A DNA stretch of 20,640 bases from a bacterium (GCA_021823605.1 JAKANV010000003.1:1-20640), one strand, 5' to 3'. Shown: positions 15,014 to 20,585, counted from the first letter of the stretch. Notes: generated by a model from the sequence alone, not told the origin. Made by a program: numbers and translations.

Positions 15014-15042
15014 ATTATATCGAACTTCCCTACAATTGACAA
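15014..15042 (-). promoter_or_regulatory. Promoter of the small membrane protein gene
   Basis: On the reverse strand TTGTCA (15037-15042) and TATAAT (15014-15019) are exactly 17 bases apart. The predicted leader is about 14 bases and contains the ribosome site. Confidence 0.65.
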
Positions 15043-15049
15043 ATTCCCC

Positions 15050-15078
15050 TTGAAGAAACCATACTTTGCCTCTATAAT
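15050..15078 (+). promoter_or_regulatory. Promoter of the DUF4446-bactofilin operon
   Basis: TTGAAG (15050-15055) and a perfect TATAAT (15073-15078) are 17 bases apart. The start would be near 15085, within an inverted repeat AATCAC (15081-15086) / GTGATT (15094-15099) that could be an operator. Confidence 0.65.
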
Positions 15079-15100
15079 GAAATCACTTGGCGGGTGATTA

Positions 15101-15137
15101 CCTGAAAAAATCAGGAACCGTTTTTGTTTTTTGTTTA
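15101..15137 (+). terminator. Terminator-like hairpin in the leader of the DUF4446 gene
   Basis: CCTGA (15101-15105) pairs with TCAGG (15111-15115) around a five-A loop. After AACCG comes a T-rich tract of 13 bases with only one G. It resembles a weak intrinsic terminator between the promoter and the ATG at 15151, and might attenuate transcription or end a very short RNA. Confidence 0.35.
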
Positions 15138-15150
15138 ATAACTTTTTTAT

Positions 15151-15630
15151 ATGCCAGATTCAAACTTAATTTTAATAATCTTAGCAGCAGCATTCGGGAT
15201 TTTACTTCTTTGGGTAGTTTTTTTAACTTACCGCCAGCAAAAAATGTATAAGCGCGCAAGCGAAATTTTTGATACTTCAAAAAATGGCGATATTTATCAG
15301 GTCTTAAAGAAATATCTCGAGGAGGCAAAAGAAATCGAAAGCTATGCTAAAAAACTGGAAATAGAAATGGCAAAAGTATCGAAAAAAATGCAAAAAAGCA
15401 TCCAAAAAATCGGATTTATCAGATACAACCCATTTGGGAAAAACGATACCGGCGGAAATCAGAGCTTTTCCATCGCGCTTTTGGATAATGACAACTGCGG
15501 TTTTGTCATTACGAGCATGCACGCACGTGAAGGCACTAGAATTTACGCAAAGAGTGTTTCAGACGGCAAGTCTACAAACACTTTGAGTAATGAAGAAGTT
15601 GAAGCAATTAAAAAAGCAACTAAAGAATAA
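15151..15630 (+). CDS. DUF4446 family membrane-anchored protein
   Basis: 159 residues. An N-terminal transmembrane helix (5-27, LILIILAAAFGILLLWVVFL) leads to a charged helical stretch (about 45-85). The DUF4446 core has IGFIRYNPFGK, then TGGNQSFSIALLD and ITSMHAREGTRIYAKSV (about 87-143), which I recognise from proteins of Gram-positive and CPR bacteria with no assigned function. It should sit on the membrane with the core in the cytoplasm. The ATG lacks a Shine-Dalgarno. The bactofilin gene follows after nine bases with a strong ribosome site, so the two are co-transcribed; a cell-shape or envelope role is an inference from that. Confidence 0.88.
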   Translation: MPDSNLILIILAAAFGILLLWVVFLTYRQQKMYKRASEIFDTSKNGDIYQVLKKYLEEAKEIESYAKKLEIEMAKVSKKMQKSIQKIGFIRYNPFGKNDTGGNQSFSIALLDNDNCGFVITSMHAREGTRIYAKSVSDGKSTNTLSNEEVEAIKKATKE

Positions 15631-15639
15631 GGAGTAAAA

Positions 15640-16077
15640 ATGTTTGAGAAAAAAGAAGATTTTCCTTCTGTCGACAACAAAAGCGTTGAGACAATCGTTG
15701 GAGAATCGGTGAAACTAAAGGGAAACTTAAAGAGTGACGGTGACGTCATTATTAATGGTTCCGTATCGGGAGATGTCAGAACGAAGGCCAGCGTGAAAGT
15801 CGGCATACATGCGAATGTAGTCGCCAGTATCAAGGCAGCTAATGTGCAAATATCTGGGGTAGTCCAAGGTAACATCGACGCAAAGGATACCCTACAGATA
15901 TCAGAAACCGGCAAGGTTTATGGAGATATTCAAGCCGGAGTTTTGGTGGTTTCTCCCGGAGCTCTCTTCTCTGGCAAATGTTCCATGATAGAGACAAAAA
16001 GAGAAATAGAACTTGAACCCGTTCTTGAAACCGAAGAAGAACCAGAACCAGAAAAAGAAGAGTCCGGGAAAAAATAA
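15640..16077 (+). CDS. Bactofilin (polymer-forming cytoskeletal protein)
   Basis: Bactofilins assemble without nucleotide into filaments of stacked right-handed beta-helices and organise wall synthesis or cell shape at the membrane. Residues 22-118 show the six-residue-periodic pattern of short strands and glycines (GNLKSDGDVIINGSVSGDV, then GVVQGNIDA, GKVYGDIQAG, PGALFSGKC). The N-terminus has VDNKSVETIVGESVKLKG, typical of the family. The final 25 residues are an acidic tail (EEEPEPEKEE). Length (145 aa) is normal. AAGGAG lies six bases before the ATG. It is the middle gene of a DUF4446-bactofilin-lipid-kinase-like operon. Confidence 0.93.
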   Translation: MFEKKEDFPSVDNKSVETIVGESVKLKGNLKSDGDVIINGSVSGDVRTKASVKVGIHANVVASIKAANVQISGVVQGNIDAKDTLQISETGKVYGDIQAGVLVVSPGALFSGKCSMIETKREIELEPVLETEEEPEPEKEESGKK

Positions 16078-16090
16078 TTCTTAAGCTAGT

Positions 16091-16990
16091 ATGTACTACT
16101 ATATTTTAAATCCTGCTTCCGGAGGCGGGCGCATTAATAAGATTCAGGACCGCCTTAAATCAAGACTGAAAGAACTCGGCATCGCTGGTGAGTTTGTTAA
16201 AAGTATCGGCGAAGGCGATGTCACGAAACTAACGGTGATGGGTATCAAAAAAGGTTATAAAACCATCGTCGCTGTTGGAGGCAATGGAACAATCAATGAA
16301 GTAATAAACGGCGTCGGCAAAAGCGAAGTTGCCGTCGGTATTATTCCCATCGGAGATAAAAATGAGCTCGCTAAATCTCTAGGTATTCCAGACTGGCAAA
16401 CTGCATGCAATATTCTGGCCGCCAGAAAAATAGAAACACTGGATATCGGCCGCGTCGGAAAAAGCTATTTCATAACATCCGTAGATATCGGTTTTGAAGC
16501 TGAAATGGCCGAACAAAAGCCCGCAGAAACTTCCCTAATTCACAAAACCATGTACTATAAAAAAGCTCTATCCTGGTCATCGAAGTTCAAACCGCAGAAA
16601 GCTACACTTAACTTAAACGATGACTATGTTGTAGATACAGATTTTTTCAATATTAAGATTACAAACTCACGTGTTTCCGATAGAAAAGAAGAGGCAAAGA
16701 GCACACTCGATGTTCTAGTCACCGGCAAAATGTCCCACTTGAACTCTTTAAAATATATTATGAACCCTGATAGTTTGAAGCAGGAAAAAAAGCCAGACCT
16801 ATCACTCTTCAAAACAAAAAGAATCATTATAAACACTGCCAAACCCGTCTCGGTCGCTGTTGACGGGAAAGTCCTTTATAAAACACCCGTTTTGTGTGAA
16901 ATATCAAGCAGAAAGCTAAAAATTATCGTCGCAAGGAAAAAAGGACCGATAAAACCAACAAAACAGACTACAGTAGCAAAAAAGAAATAA
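16091..16990 (+). CDS. DAGK-like lipid kinase family protein with altered signature
   Basis: Fold and order match the diacylglycerol/sphingosine kinase family (YegS, DgkB, BmrU): an N-terminal Rossmann-like domain beginning YYILNPASGGG, then a C-terminal beta domain. Such enzymes phosphorylate membrane lipids or polyprenols. However, the nucleotide-binding GGDGT signature reads GGNGT (63-67, Asn65 for Asp), and the second motif, usually GTGNDFA, reads GDKNELA (88-94). Both are in the active site, so activity may be changed or lost. The C-terminus is Lys-rich. It begins 13 bases after the bactofilin stop, with no clear ribosome site, and 299 aa is normal length. The substrate is unknown. Confidence 0.82.
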   Translation: MYYYILNPASGGGRINKIQDRLKSRLKELGIAGEFVKSIGEGDVTKLTVMGIKKGYKTIVAVGGNGTINEVINGVGKSEVAVGIIPIGDKNELAKSLGIPDWQTACNILAARKIETLDIGRVGKSYFITSVDIGFEAEMAEQKPAETSLIHKTMYYKKALSWSSKFKPQKATLNLNDDYVVDTDFFNIKITNSRVSDRKEEAKSTLDVLVTGKMSHLNSLKYIMNPDSLKQEKKPDLSLFKTKRIIINTAKPVSVAVDGKVLYKTPVLCEISSRKLKIIVARKKGPIKPTKQTTVAKKK

Positions 16991-17011
16991 CAAAGCCCGT
17001 GGTCATAATAA

Positions 17012-17040
17012 TTGACACTGAGGCGATTTTTTGTTATTAT
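17012..17040 (+). promoter_or_regulatory. Promoter of the infC-rpmI-rplT operon
   Basis: A perfect TTGACA (17012-17017), a 17-base spacer and TATTAT (17035-17040). Transcription should start near 17047, giving a leader of only about 25 bases with AGGGAG at 17057-17062. Confidence 0.85.
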
Positions 17041-17071
17041 TGCTTAGGAAAAATAAAGGGAGCTAAAATAA

Positions 17072-17587
17072 ATTTCTACTAAAAATCGGTTAAATCATCA
17101 GATTAAGGCCAGTGAAGTACGCCTGATAGGTATCGACGGTGAACAGCTTGGAGTTGTACCCCTATCTGAAGCCCTAAAGATGGCCGAAGAAGAAGGATAC
17201 GACCTAGTAGAAATATCCCCTAAAGCCGTCCCTCCGGTTTGCAAGATAATTGATTGGGGGAAATTTAAATACGAGCAGCAAAAGCAGACACGCACCCAAA
17301 AGAAAAAACAGAAGAATGTTGAAGTAAAGGGAGTCAGATTAAGTTCGAAAATCGGTGAACATGACCTTCAAACTAAGGCCAAACATGCCAGAAAATTCCT
17401 GGAAGGCGGCAATAAAGTCAAAGTAAGACTTATTTTCAAGGGCCGTGAGATAGTTCACAAAGATATCGGCGCAGAAGTTTTGAAAAAATTTGCTCTCGAG
17501 CTTGAAGATATCGCTCAGAGAGACCAAGATATCACATTTACCGGACGAGAGGTCAACATGATCCTATCGCCCAAAAAGAAGGATTAG
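17072..17587 (+). CDS. infC: Translation initiation factor IF-3, with ATT start codon
   Basis: Binds the 30S subunit, proofreads the initiator tRNA/start-codon pairing and prevents premature joining of 50S. The start needs care. The first in-frame ATG (17180) would remove the N-terminal domain, whose conserved sequence RLNHQIKASEVRLIGIDGEQLG is plainly coded upstream. The frame is closed by TAA at 17069-17071, immediately followed by ATT at 17072. AGGGAG (17057-17062) is nine bases upstream of that ATT. The only sensible start is therefore ATT, giving 171 aa, the normal length. AUU is also the start of infC in E. coli, where it lets IF-3 repress its own translation. The C-terminal domain holds RLIFKGREIVH. 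rpmI and rplT follow. Confidence 0.95.
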   Translation: MSTKNRLNHQIKASEVRLIGIDGEQLGVVPLSEALKMAEEEGYDLVEISPKAVPPVCKIIDWGKFKYEQQKQTRTQKKKQKNVEVKGVRLSSKIGEHDLQTKAKHARKFLEGGNKVKVRLIFKGREIVHKDIGAEVLKKFALELEDIAQRDQDITFTGREVNMILSPKKKD

Positions 17588-17598
17588 AAAGGGAAAAA

Positions 17599-17793
17599 AT
17601 GCCAAAAATGAAAACCCGCAAAAGTGCGGCAAAACGATTTCAAATTACAAAAAATGGAAAGGCCAAAAGAGCCCAGTCCACTTTTAATCATAAGTTAGAG
17701 AAAAAAGCACCGGATAGAAAAAGAGGAAATAGTAAAAGTACTGGGGTTTCTCAGTCAGATATCAAAAATGTTAAGAAAATGATAGGAGTTTAA
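17599..17793 (+). CDS. rpmI: Ribosomal protein bL35
   Basis: Small basic protein of the large ribosomal subunit. It has the family start MPKMKTRKSAAKRFQIT and the conserved basic core (HKLEKKAPDRKR), 64 aa as usual. AAAGGG lies five bases before the ATG. It is the second gene of the classic infC-rpmI-rplT operon, and rplT begins three bases after its stop. Confidence 0.97.
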   Translation: MPKMKTRKSAAKRFQITKNGKAKRAQSTFNHKLEKKAPDRKRGNSKSTGVSQSDIKNVKKMIGV

Positions 17794-17796
17794 AGA

Positions 17797-18129
17797 ATGC
17801 GAGTTAAACGGGGTACAACTACCAGAAAAAAACACAAGAAAATACTGAAACAAACCAAGGGCATGAGCCATGCGCGTACCTCGAGTGTACGAAAAGCTAG
17901 AGAAGCGCTTCTCCACTCTATGTCCTATGCTTATCGTGACAGACGAACAAAGAAAAGGGATTTCAGAAAGCTTTGGGTCACTAGAATCTCAGCCGCTTGT
18001 AGAGAAAATGGTGTAAGATATTCTGAATTCATTAAATCTTTGAAGGATAGAAATATCGAACTAGACAGAAAAATCCTTGCTGATCTTGCTGCTACCGAAC
18101 CAAGCGTGTTTAAAAAGTTAATAAAATAA
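17797..18129 (+). CDS. rplT: Ribosomal protein bL20
   Basis: Binds 23S rRNA early in 50S assembly. The N-terminal MRVKRG and RTSSVRKAREALLHSMSYAY segments and the globular WVTRISAACRENGVRYSEFI domain are diagnostic; 110 aa, slightly shorter than the usual 117-120. AGGAG at 17784-17788, inside the end of rpmI, serves its ATG, so translation is probably coupled. In several bacteria L20 represses this operon through its mRNA leader. Here the predicted infC leader is too short for the known leader structures. Confidence 0.97.
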   Translation: MRVKRGTTTRKKHKKILKQTKGMSHARTSSVRKAREALLHSMSYAYRDRRTKKRDFRKLWVTRISAACRENGVRYSEFIKSLKDRNIELDRKILADLAATEPSVFKKLIK

Positions 18130-18137
18130 GAGGGAAC

Positions 18138-18314
18138 ATGAAAATAGATAAATATAAATGTGAGGATTGCAAAGCCGAGTTTGAACTTCTTGAAGGAAAT
18201 ACTGTAGAAGTAAAATGTCTTGCTTGCGAAAGTAAAAATGTAAAGAAGCAAGGTTCCAAAGATATTGAAGGTGGCGGTTGCGACTGTTCATCCTGCCCCG
18301 GCTGCGGTCACTAA
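18138..18314 (+). CDS. 58-residue zinc-ribbon protein with Cys-rich tail
   Basis: A small gene after rplT. GAGGGA (18130-18135) precedes ATG 18138, and the stop is TAA 18312-18314. CxxC pairs at Cys8/Cys11 and Cys27/Cys30 form a rubredoxin-like or FmdB-like zinc ribbon. The C-terminus, GGGCDCSSCPGCGH, adds Cys48, 50, 53, 56 and His58, enough for a second metal site. It lies eight bases after rplT and directly before a strong terminator, so it is the last gene of the translation operon. A ribosome-associated or metal-storage role is possible but unproven. The function is unknown. Confidence 0.8.
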   Translation: MKIDKYKCEDCKAEFELLEGNTVEVKCLACESKNVKKQGSKDIEGGGCDCSSCPGCGH

Positions 18315-18330
18315 AACAAACAATCAAAAA

Positions 18331-18358
18331 AGCGAGCCATTTGAAGCTTGCTTTTTTT
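18331..18358 (+). terminator. Intrinsic terminator of the infC operon
   Basis: AGCGAGC (18331-18337) pairs with GCTTGCT (18346-18352; one G-U pair) around an eight-base loop, followed immediately by seven Ts. Confidence 0.9.
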
Positions 18359-18408
18359 GTCCAAACTATTTTATTTTATTTGAGAAATGTAAATTTGTCA
18401 GCAAAAAC

Positions 18409-18437
18409 AAAAAAGACCCATTTTTTGGGACTTTTTT
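18409..18437 (-). terminator. Terminator of RNase P RNA
   Basis: Between the RNase P RNA 3' end and the infC operon terminator, AAAAAAGACCCA (18409-18420) pairs with TGGGACTTTTTT (18426-18437), with one mismatch. Read on the reverse strand, the stem ends in six Ts. It could also work in the forward direction. Confidence 0.75.
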
Positions 18438-18440
18438 ATA

Positions 18441-18943
18441 GCTGAGCGAATCTATAAGCCGGGTTCTGTCCCCGCACATATTTTACAGTAAAGACTCTGA
18501 CTTTTTTGTTGTATTTCCTTAATACGTTTACCATTAGGATTGAGAAAAACTCGCAAAACATCTACATTCGGTCTTTAAGTTACAACAAACTGTAAAATAT
18601 GTGCGGGGGATGACCATCTATCTATGCGTCCGGACCTCCGTTTCCAGTGCGAGCAACACCTTTCTAATTTAGAGCCACGCCTTGCTTTCGCAAAGCTAAG
18701 ACACGTTTTAGGAAAACTTCGGCCCACCGGACTTGCACCAGGTAAGGTTTACCTCCATTTGCTGTCACCAGCAAATGCTGTGGGCTCTTACCCCACTCTT
18801 TTCACCCTTACTTCAATAAATTGAAGCGGTATATGTTTCTGTGGCACTAGCTCGGGCCTTTCGACCGGTTACGTTTCGCAACTACCACGCTCTGTGGTGC
18901 CCGGACTTTCCTCTCTTACGAGCAGTCATCCGATTCACTCAGC
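18441..18943 (-). ncRNA. rnpB: RNase P RNA (type A-like) with very long P19 arm
   Basis: Catalytic RNA that removes tRNA 5' leaders, with the protein RnpA. Read on the reverse strand, the ends pair as helix P1 (18932-18943 with 18441-18452, one G-U). The universal GAGGAAAGTCCGGGC is at 18899-18913, GGTAAGAGC and CTGGTGACAGC match the specificity domain, and ACAGAACCCGGCTTAT precedes the 3' end. The RNA is about 503 nt, against 350-400 usually. The excess lies just before ACAGAACCCGG, where a perfect 20-bp stem (18589-18608 with 18470-18489) encloses 99 further bases, at the position of P19. The ends are estimates from P1. Confidence 0.95.
18470..18608 (-). repeat. Inverted-repeat-bounded arm inside RNase P RNA
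   Basis: The arms 18470-18489 and 18589-18608 are perfectly complementary over 20 bases. Just inside, 18505-18513 (TTTGTTGTA) and 18581-18589 (TACAACAAA) are also complementary, so pairing continues past a 15-base one-sided bulge. The remaining loop is AT-rich and holds small hairpins. I see no ORF or direct target repeat, so an expanded helix is likelier than a transposon. Confidence 0.85.
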
Positions 18944-18950
18944 AAGAGAG

Positions 18951-18979
18951 AATATACCACAAATACAGACATAAATCAA
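18951..18979 (-). promoter_or_regulatory. rnpB promoter
   Basis: On the reverse strand TTGATT (18974-18979), a 17-base spacer and TATATT (18951-18956) with an extended TGG. The -10 ends seven bases before the P1 helix, agreeing with the estimated 5' end. Confidence 0.85.
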
Positions 18980-18990
18980 GCATATTTTCC

Positions 18991-19019
18991 TTGATATCAG
19001 CTTCTTTTTCTGCTATAAT
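18991..19019 (+). promoter_or_regulatory. tRNA-Glu promoter
   Basis: TTGATA (18991-18996) and an extended TGCTATAAT (-10 at 19014-19019), 17 bases apart. The start would be about seven bases before the mature tRNA. Confidence 0.85.
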
Positions 19020-19032
19020 TTCCTAGTATTTT

Positions 19033-19107
19033 GGCCCGTTCGTCTAGTGGTTAGGACGCCAGGTTTTCATCCTGGTAACAGGGGTTCGATTCCCCTACGG
19101 GCTACCA
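19033..19107 (+). tRNA. tRNA-Glu (anticodon UUC), CCA encoded
   Basis: A full cloverleaf: acceptor GGCCCGT with ACGGGCT (G1-U72 wobble), D-arm GTCTAGTGGTTAGGAC, anticodon stem CCAGG/CCTGG with loop TTTTCAT (anticodon TTC), short variable TAAC, T-arm AGGGG-TTCGATT-CCCCT, and discriminator A with genomic CCA. It is transcribed alone from its own promoter, divergent from rnpB. Confidence 0.97.
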
Positions 19108-19145
19108 AAGAGTCGACAATGTATTTTTACATTTTCGACTCTTTT
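19107..19145 (+). terminator. Terminator of tRNA-Glu
   Basis: AAAGAGTCGA (19107-19116) pairs with TCGACTCTTT (19135-19144), and inside it AATGTA (19118-19123) pairs with TACATT (19128-19133) around a TTTT loop. The stem starts at the last A of the tRNA CCA. Confidence 0.85.
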
Positions 19146-19274
19146 AGTATCTAAGGGTTGAGAAATCCTAAAGTGACAGAATAGTCAAGAAATAGAAATT
19201 ACAAAAATAAGATTGATCATTCCTAATCGTTACCACGCAAACAATATATGATAGCGGTAAGAACATAAATACTA
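19146..19274. other. Gene-free AT-rich spacer
   Basis: Between the tRNA terminator and the next promoter I see no ORF with a ribosome site, no RNA motif and no clear repeat. With the promoter and leader up to 19413, the stretch without a coding region is about 270 bases. Confidence 0.5.
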
Positions 19275-19303
19275 TTGACAATATGATATTGTTATGATAT
19301 TAT
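19275..19303 (+). promoter_or_regulatory. Strong promoter of the Cys/Trp-rich gene
   Basis: A perfect TTGACA (19275-19280), a 17-base spacer and TATTAT (19298-19303) with an extended TGA. The predicted start near 19310 gives an AT-rich leader of about 104 bases, long for this genome. Confidence 0.85.
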
Positions 19304-19413
19304 ATTAGTATTGGACTTTGAATAAAACGGACTTACCTATTATTTATAATATTTGTTATAGATAATTTGTAGTCTTGCTTAAAAGACAAGCCAACTATTA
19401 GAAAGGTTAGAAC

Positions 19414-19713
19414 ATGTCCGCACTTCAACATCCCGAGATAACCTGCGAATGCTGCCCCAGATCACGTAAAAGCACGTACGTGTGCGACAATGAAGAGGTC
19501 CTCGTGTGCAGAGGACCAAGATATACAGACCCAATCACTGGGAAAAATGTTTATCCCGAAGGAGTGGCCGAGCGTATCAAGCGAGGCCAGAGACCAAACG
19601 CCATCCCTGATGAGAAGTGGTGGAAATGTGACCCCAACCTCACCTCATCTGTATGGCAAAAACCTAGATGGAGACCCATACACAACCTCTGTCAGAGGAT
19701 TCTAGCCGCATAA
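19414..19713 (+). CDS. Cys- and Trp-rich hypothetical protein
   Basis: 99 residues with no family I recognise. Seven cysteines (11, 13, 14, 24, 32, 72, 93) start with a CECC cluster. Trp69, 70, 81 and 86 lie in a basic, Pro-rich C-terminal half (KWWKCDP, QKPRWRPIHNLC). There is no signal peptide or membrane segment. A metal-binding cytoplasmic protein is likely. AAAGG lies seven bases before the ATG. Codon use is visibly richer in C/G at third positions (CTC, CCC, ACC, GCC) than the neighbours, which could mean transfer or high expression. It stands alone between a near-consensus promoter and a strong terminator. A 71-residue ORF in another frame (19490-19705) is a shadow. Confidence 0.75.
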   Translation: MSALQHPEITCECCPRSRKSTYVCDNEEVLVCRGPRYTDPITGKNVYPEGVAERIKRGQRPNAIPDEKWWKCDPNLTSSVWQKPRWRPIHNLCQRILAA

Positions 19714-19718
19714 TAGTC

Positions 19719-19766
19719 GCCCCCGAACGAGCTCATGAAGAGCCCCTTCGGGGGCTTCTTCTTTTT
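19719..19766 (+). terminator. Strong intrinsic terminator with alternative stem
   Basis: AGCCCC (19741-19746) and GGGGCT (19751-19756) with a TTCG tetraloop, extended by GAAG/CTTC across one bulged T and followed by five Ts. An alternative 9-bp stem, GCCCCCGAA (19719-19727) with TTCGGGGGC (19747-19755), uses the same bases. Confidence 0.88.
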
Positions 19767-19842
19767 AAACTAACAACGGCAACTACCAAACACGATTTGC
19801 TGGGCAAGAGAAAGTAGCCGATATCACACCAAGTTTGCATTA

Positions 19843-19871
19843 TTGACAAGTCAACCATAAGGAGATATCTT
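19843..19871 (+). promoter_or_regulatory. Possible promoter of the surface protein gene
   Basis: TTGACA (19843-19848) and TATCTT (19866-19871), 17 bases apart. The -10 ends nine bases before the ATG. GGAG at 19861-19864 is too far upstream (16 bases) to act as a normal ribosome site. Confidence 0.4.
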
Positions 19872-19880
19872 TAGCTTAAT

Positions 19881-20582
19881 ATGGCAAAGAAAAAAACAAC
19901 CAAAAAAACGCCTAAAAAATCAAAAAACTTTCTTTTGTCTTTTCTTTTGAAGCATAGAAAACCCGTATCACTCGCTATATTAACCATTATTTTTTTAGTA
20001 CTTGCCATCGGCGCGTTATTTCCTCCTAAACTCGACTCCACAGATACAAAAATCAAGAGGAACGGAACTTCTAAATTAGAAAGCAAGACTAGTAATAGCT
20101 CAAATCCGAATAATCCAACCGCAACGAAATCTTCTGACGATACAAAAAGCACCTCAAGCAGTGTTCAAAACTCATCATCCGGCACCTCTGCACCAACCCA
20201 ATCTACGATAAGCCCTGTGTTCACTGTAACTAATGCTACAATCAGCGCCGACTCAGCATGTTACGCGACCGATGGAAGCTCCGGATATCCTTTCTACCAC
20301 ACTTTTAAGTTTAATGGCTCGATAACTGCAAATGCAGCCGGAGTCGTTACATACAAATGGCAGCCAAATCCACCTTCGCTTCAGCTCAATCATTCACTGA
20401 ATTTTACCGGTCCCGGCACATTACCGGTCAGCACAACCCTACAGCTTTCCATACCAAACTGGCAGACTGACTACACATATGGCTCAATGCAGCTGAAAAT
20501 ATTCACGCCTAACAGCAAACTGTCGAACACTGCAAGCGTTACTCTAGATAATAACCCCGGCAATATCCACCCGTGCCCCTAG
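19881..20582 (+). CDS. Membrane-anchored, Ser/Thr-rich surface protein
   Basis: 233 residues. The Lys/Thr-rich cytoplasmic N-terminus (MAKKKTTKKTPKKSK) and one hydrophobic helix (29-47, LAILTIIFLVLAIGAL) look like an uncleaved signal anchor. A low-complexity Ser/Thr/Asn linker (52-110) crosses the wall. The remaining 120 residues look like a beta-sandwich with alternating hydrophobics (VFTVTNATISAD, GVVTYKWQPNP, TTLQLSIPNW, SMQLKIF), resembling Ig-like or adhesin modules, though I cannot name the family. Only two cysteines exist, Cys127 and Cys232 in the C-terminal PCP, so one disulfide could pin the domain ends together. Convergent with the gene at the window edge. Confidence 0.8.
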   Translation: MAKKKTTKKTPKKSKNFLLSFLLKHRKPVSLAILTIIFLVLAIGALFPPKLDSTDTKIKRNGTSKLESKTSNSSNPNNPTATKSSDDTKSTSSSVQNSSSGTSAPTQSTISPVFTVTNATISADSACYATDGSSGYPFYHTFKFNGSITANAAGVVTYKWQPNPPSLQLNHSLNFTGPGTLPVSTTLQLSIPNWQTDYTYGSMQLKIFTPNSKLSNTASVTLDNNPGNIHPCP

Positions 20583-20585
20583 AAA

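Noticed and set aside
15079..15125. Small riboswitch (preQ1-like) before DUF4446
   Set aside because: The hairpin and A-rich loop do not show the preQ1 consensus, and the downstream gene has no link to queuosine. Described only as a hairpin.
15543..15914. 123-residue reverse ORF opposite bactofilin
   Set aside because: Antisense shadow of the beta-helix repeats; no ribosome site or promoter.
17180..17587. infC starting at the first ATG
   Set aside because: It would delete the conserved IF-3 N-terminal domain, which is in frame upstream to the ATT at 17072.
18470..18608. MITE or insertion sequence in rnpB
   Set aside because: No direct target repeats or transposase are visible, and the position coincides with the natural P19 helix. 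An expanded helix is the simpler reading.
18624..19026. Two forward ORFs of 66 and 61 residues
   Set aside because: They lie inside RNase P RNA, its promoter and the tRNA promoter region, on the opposite strand to rnpB.
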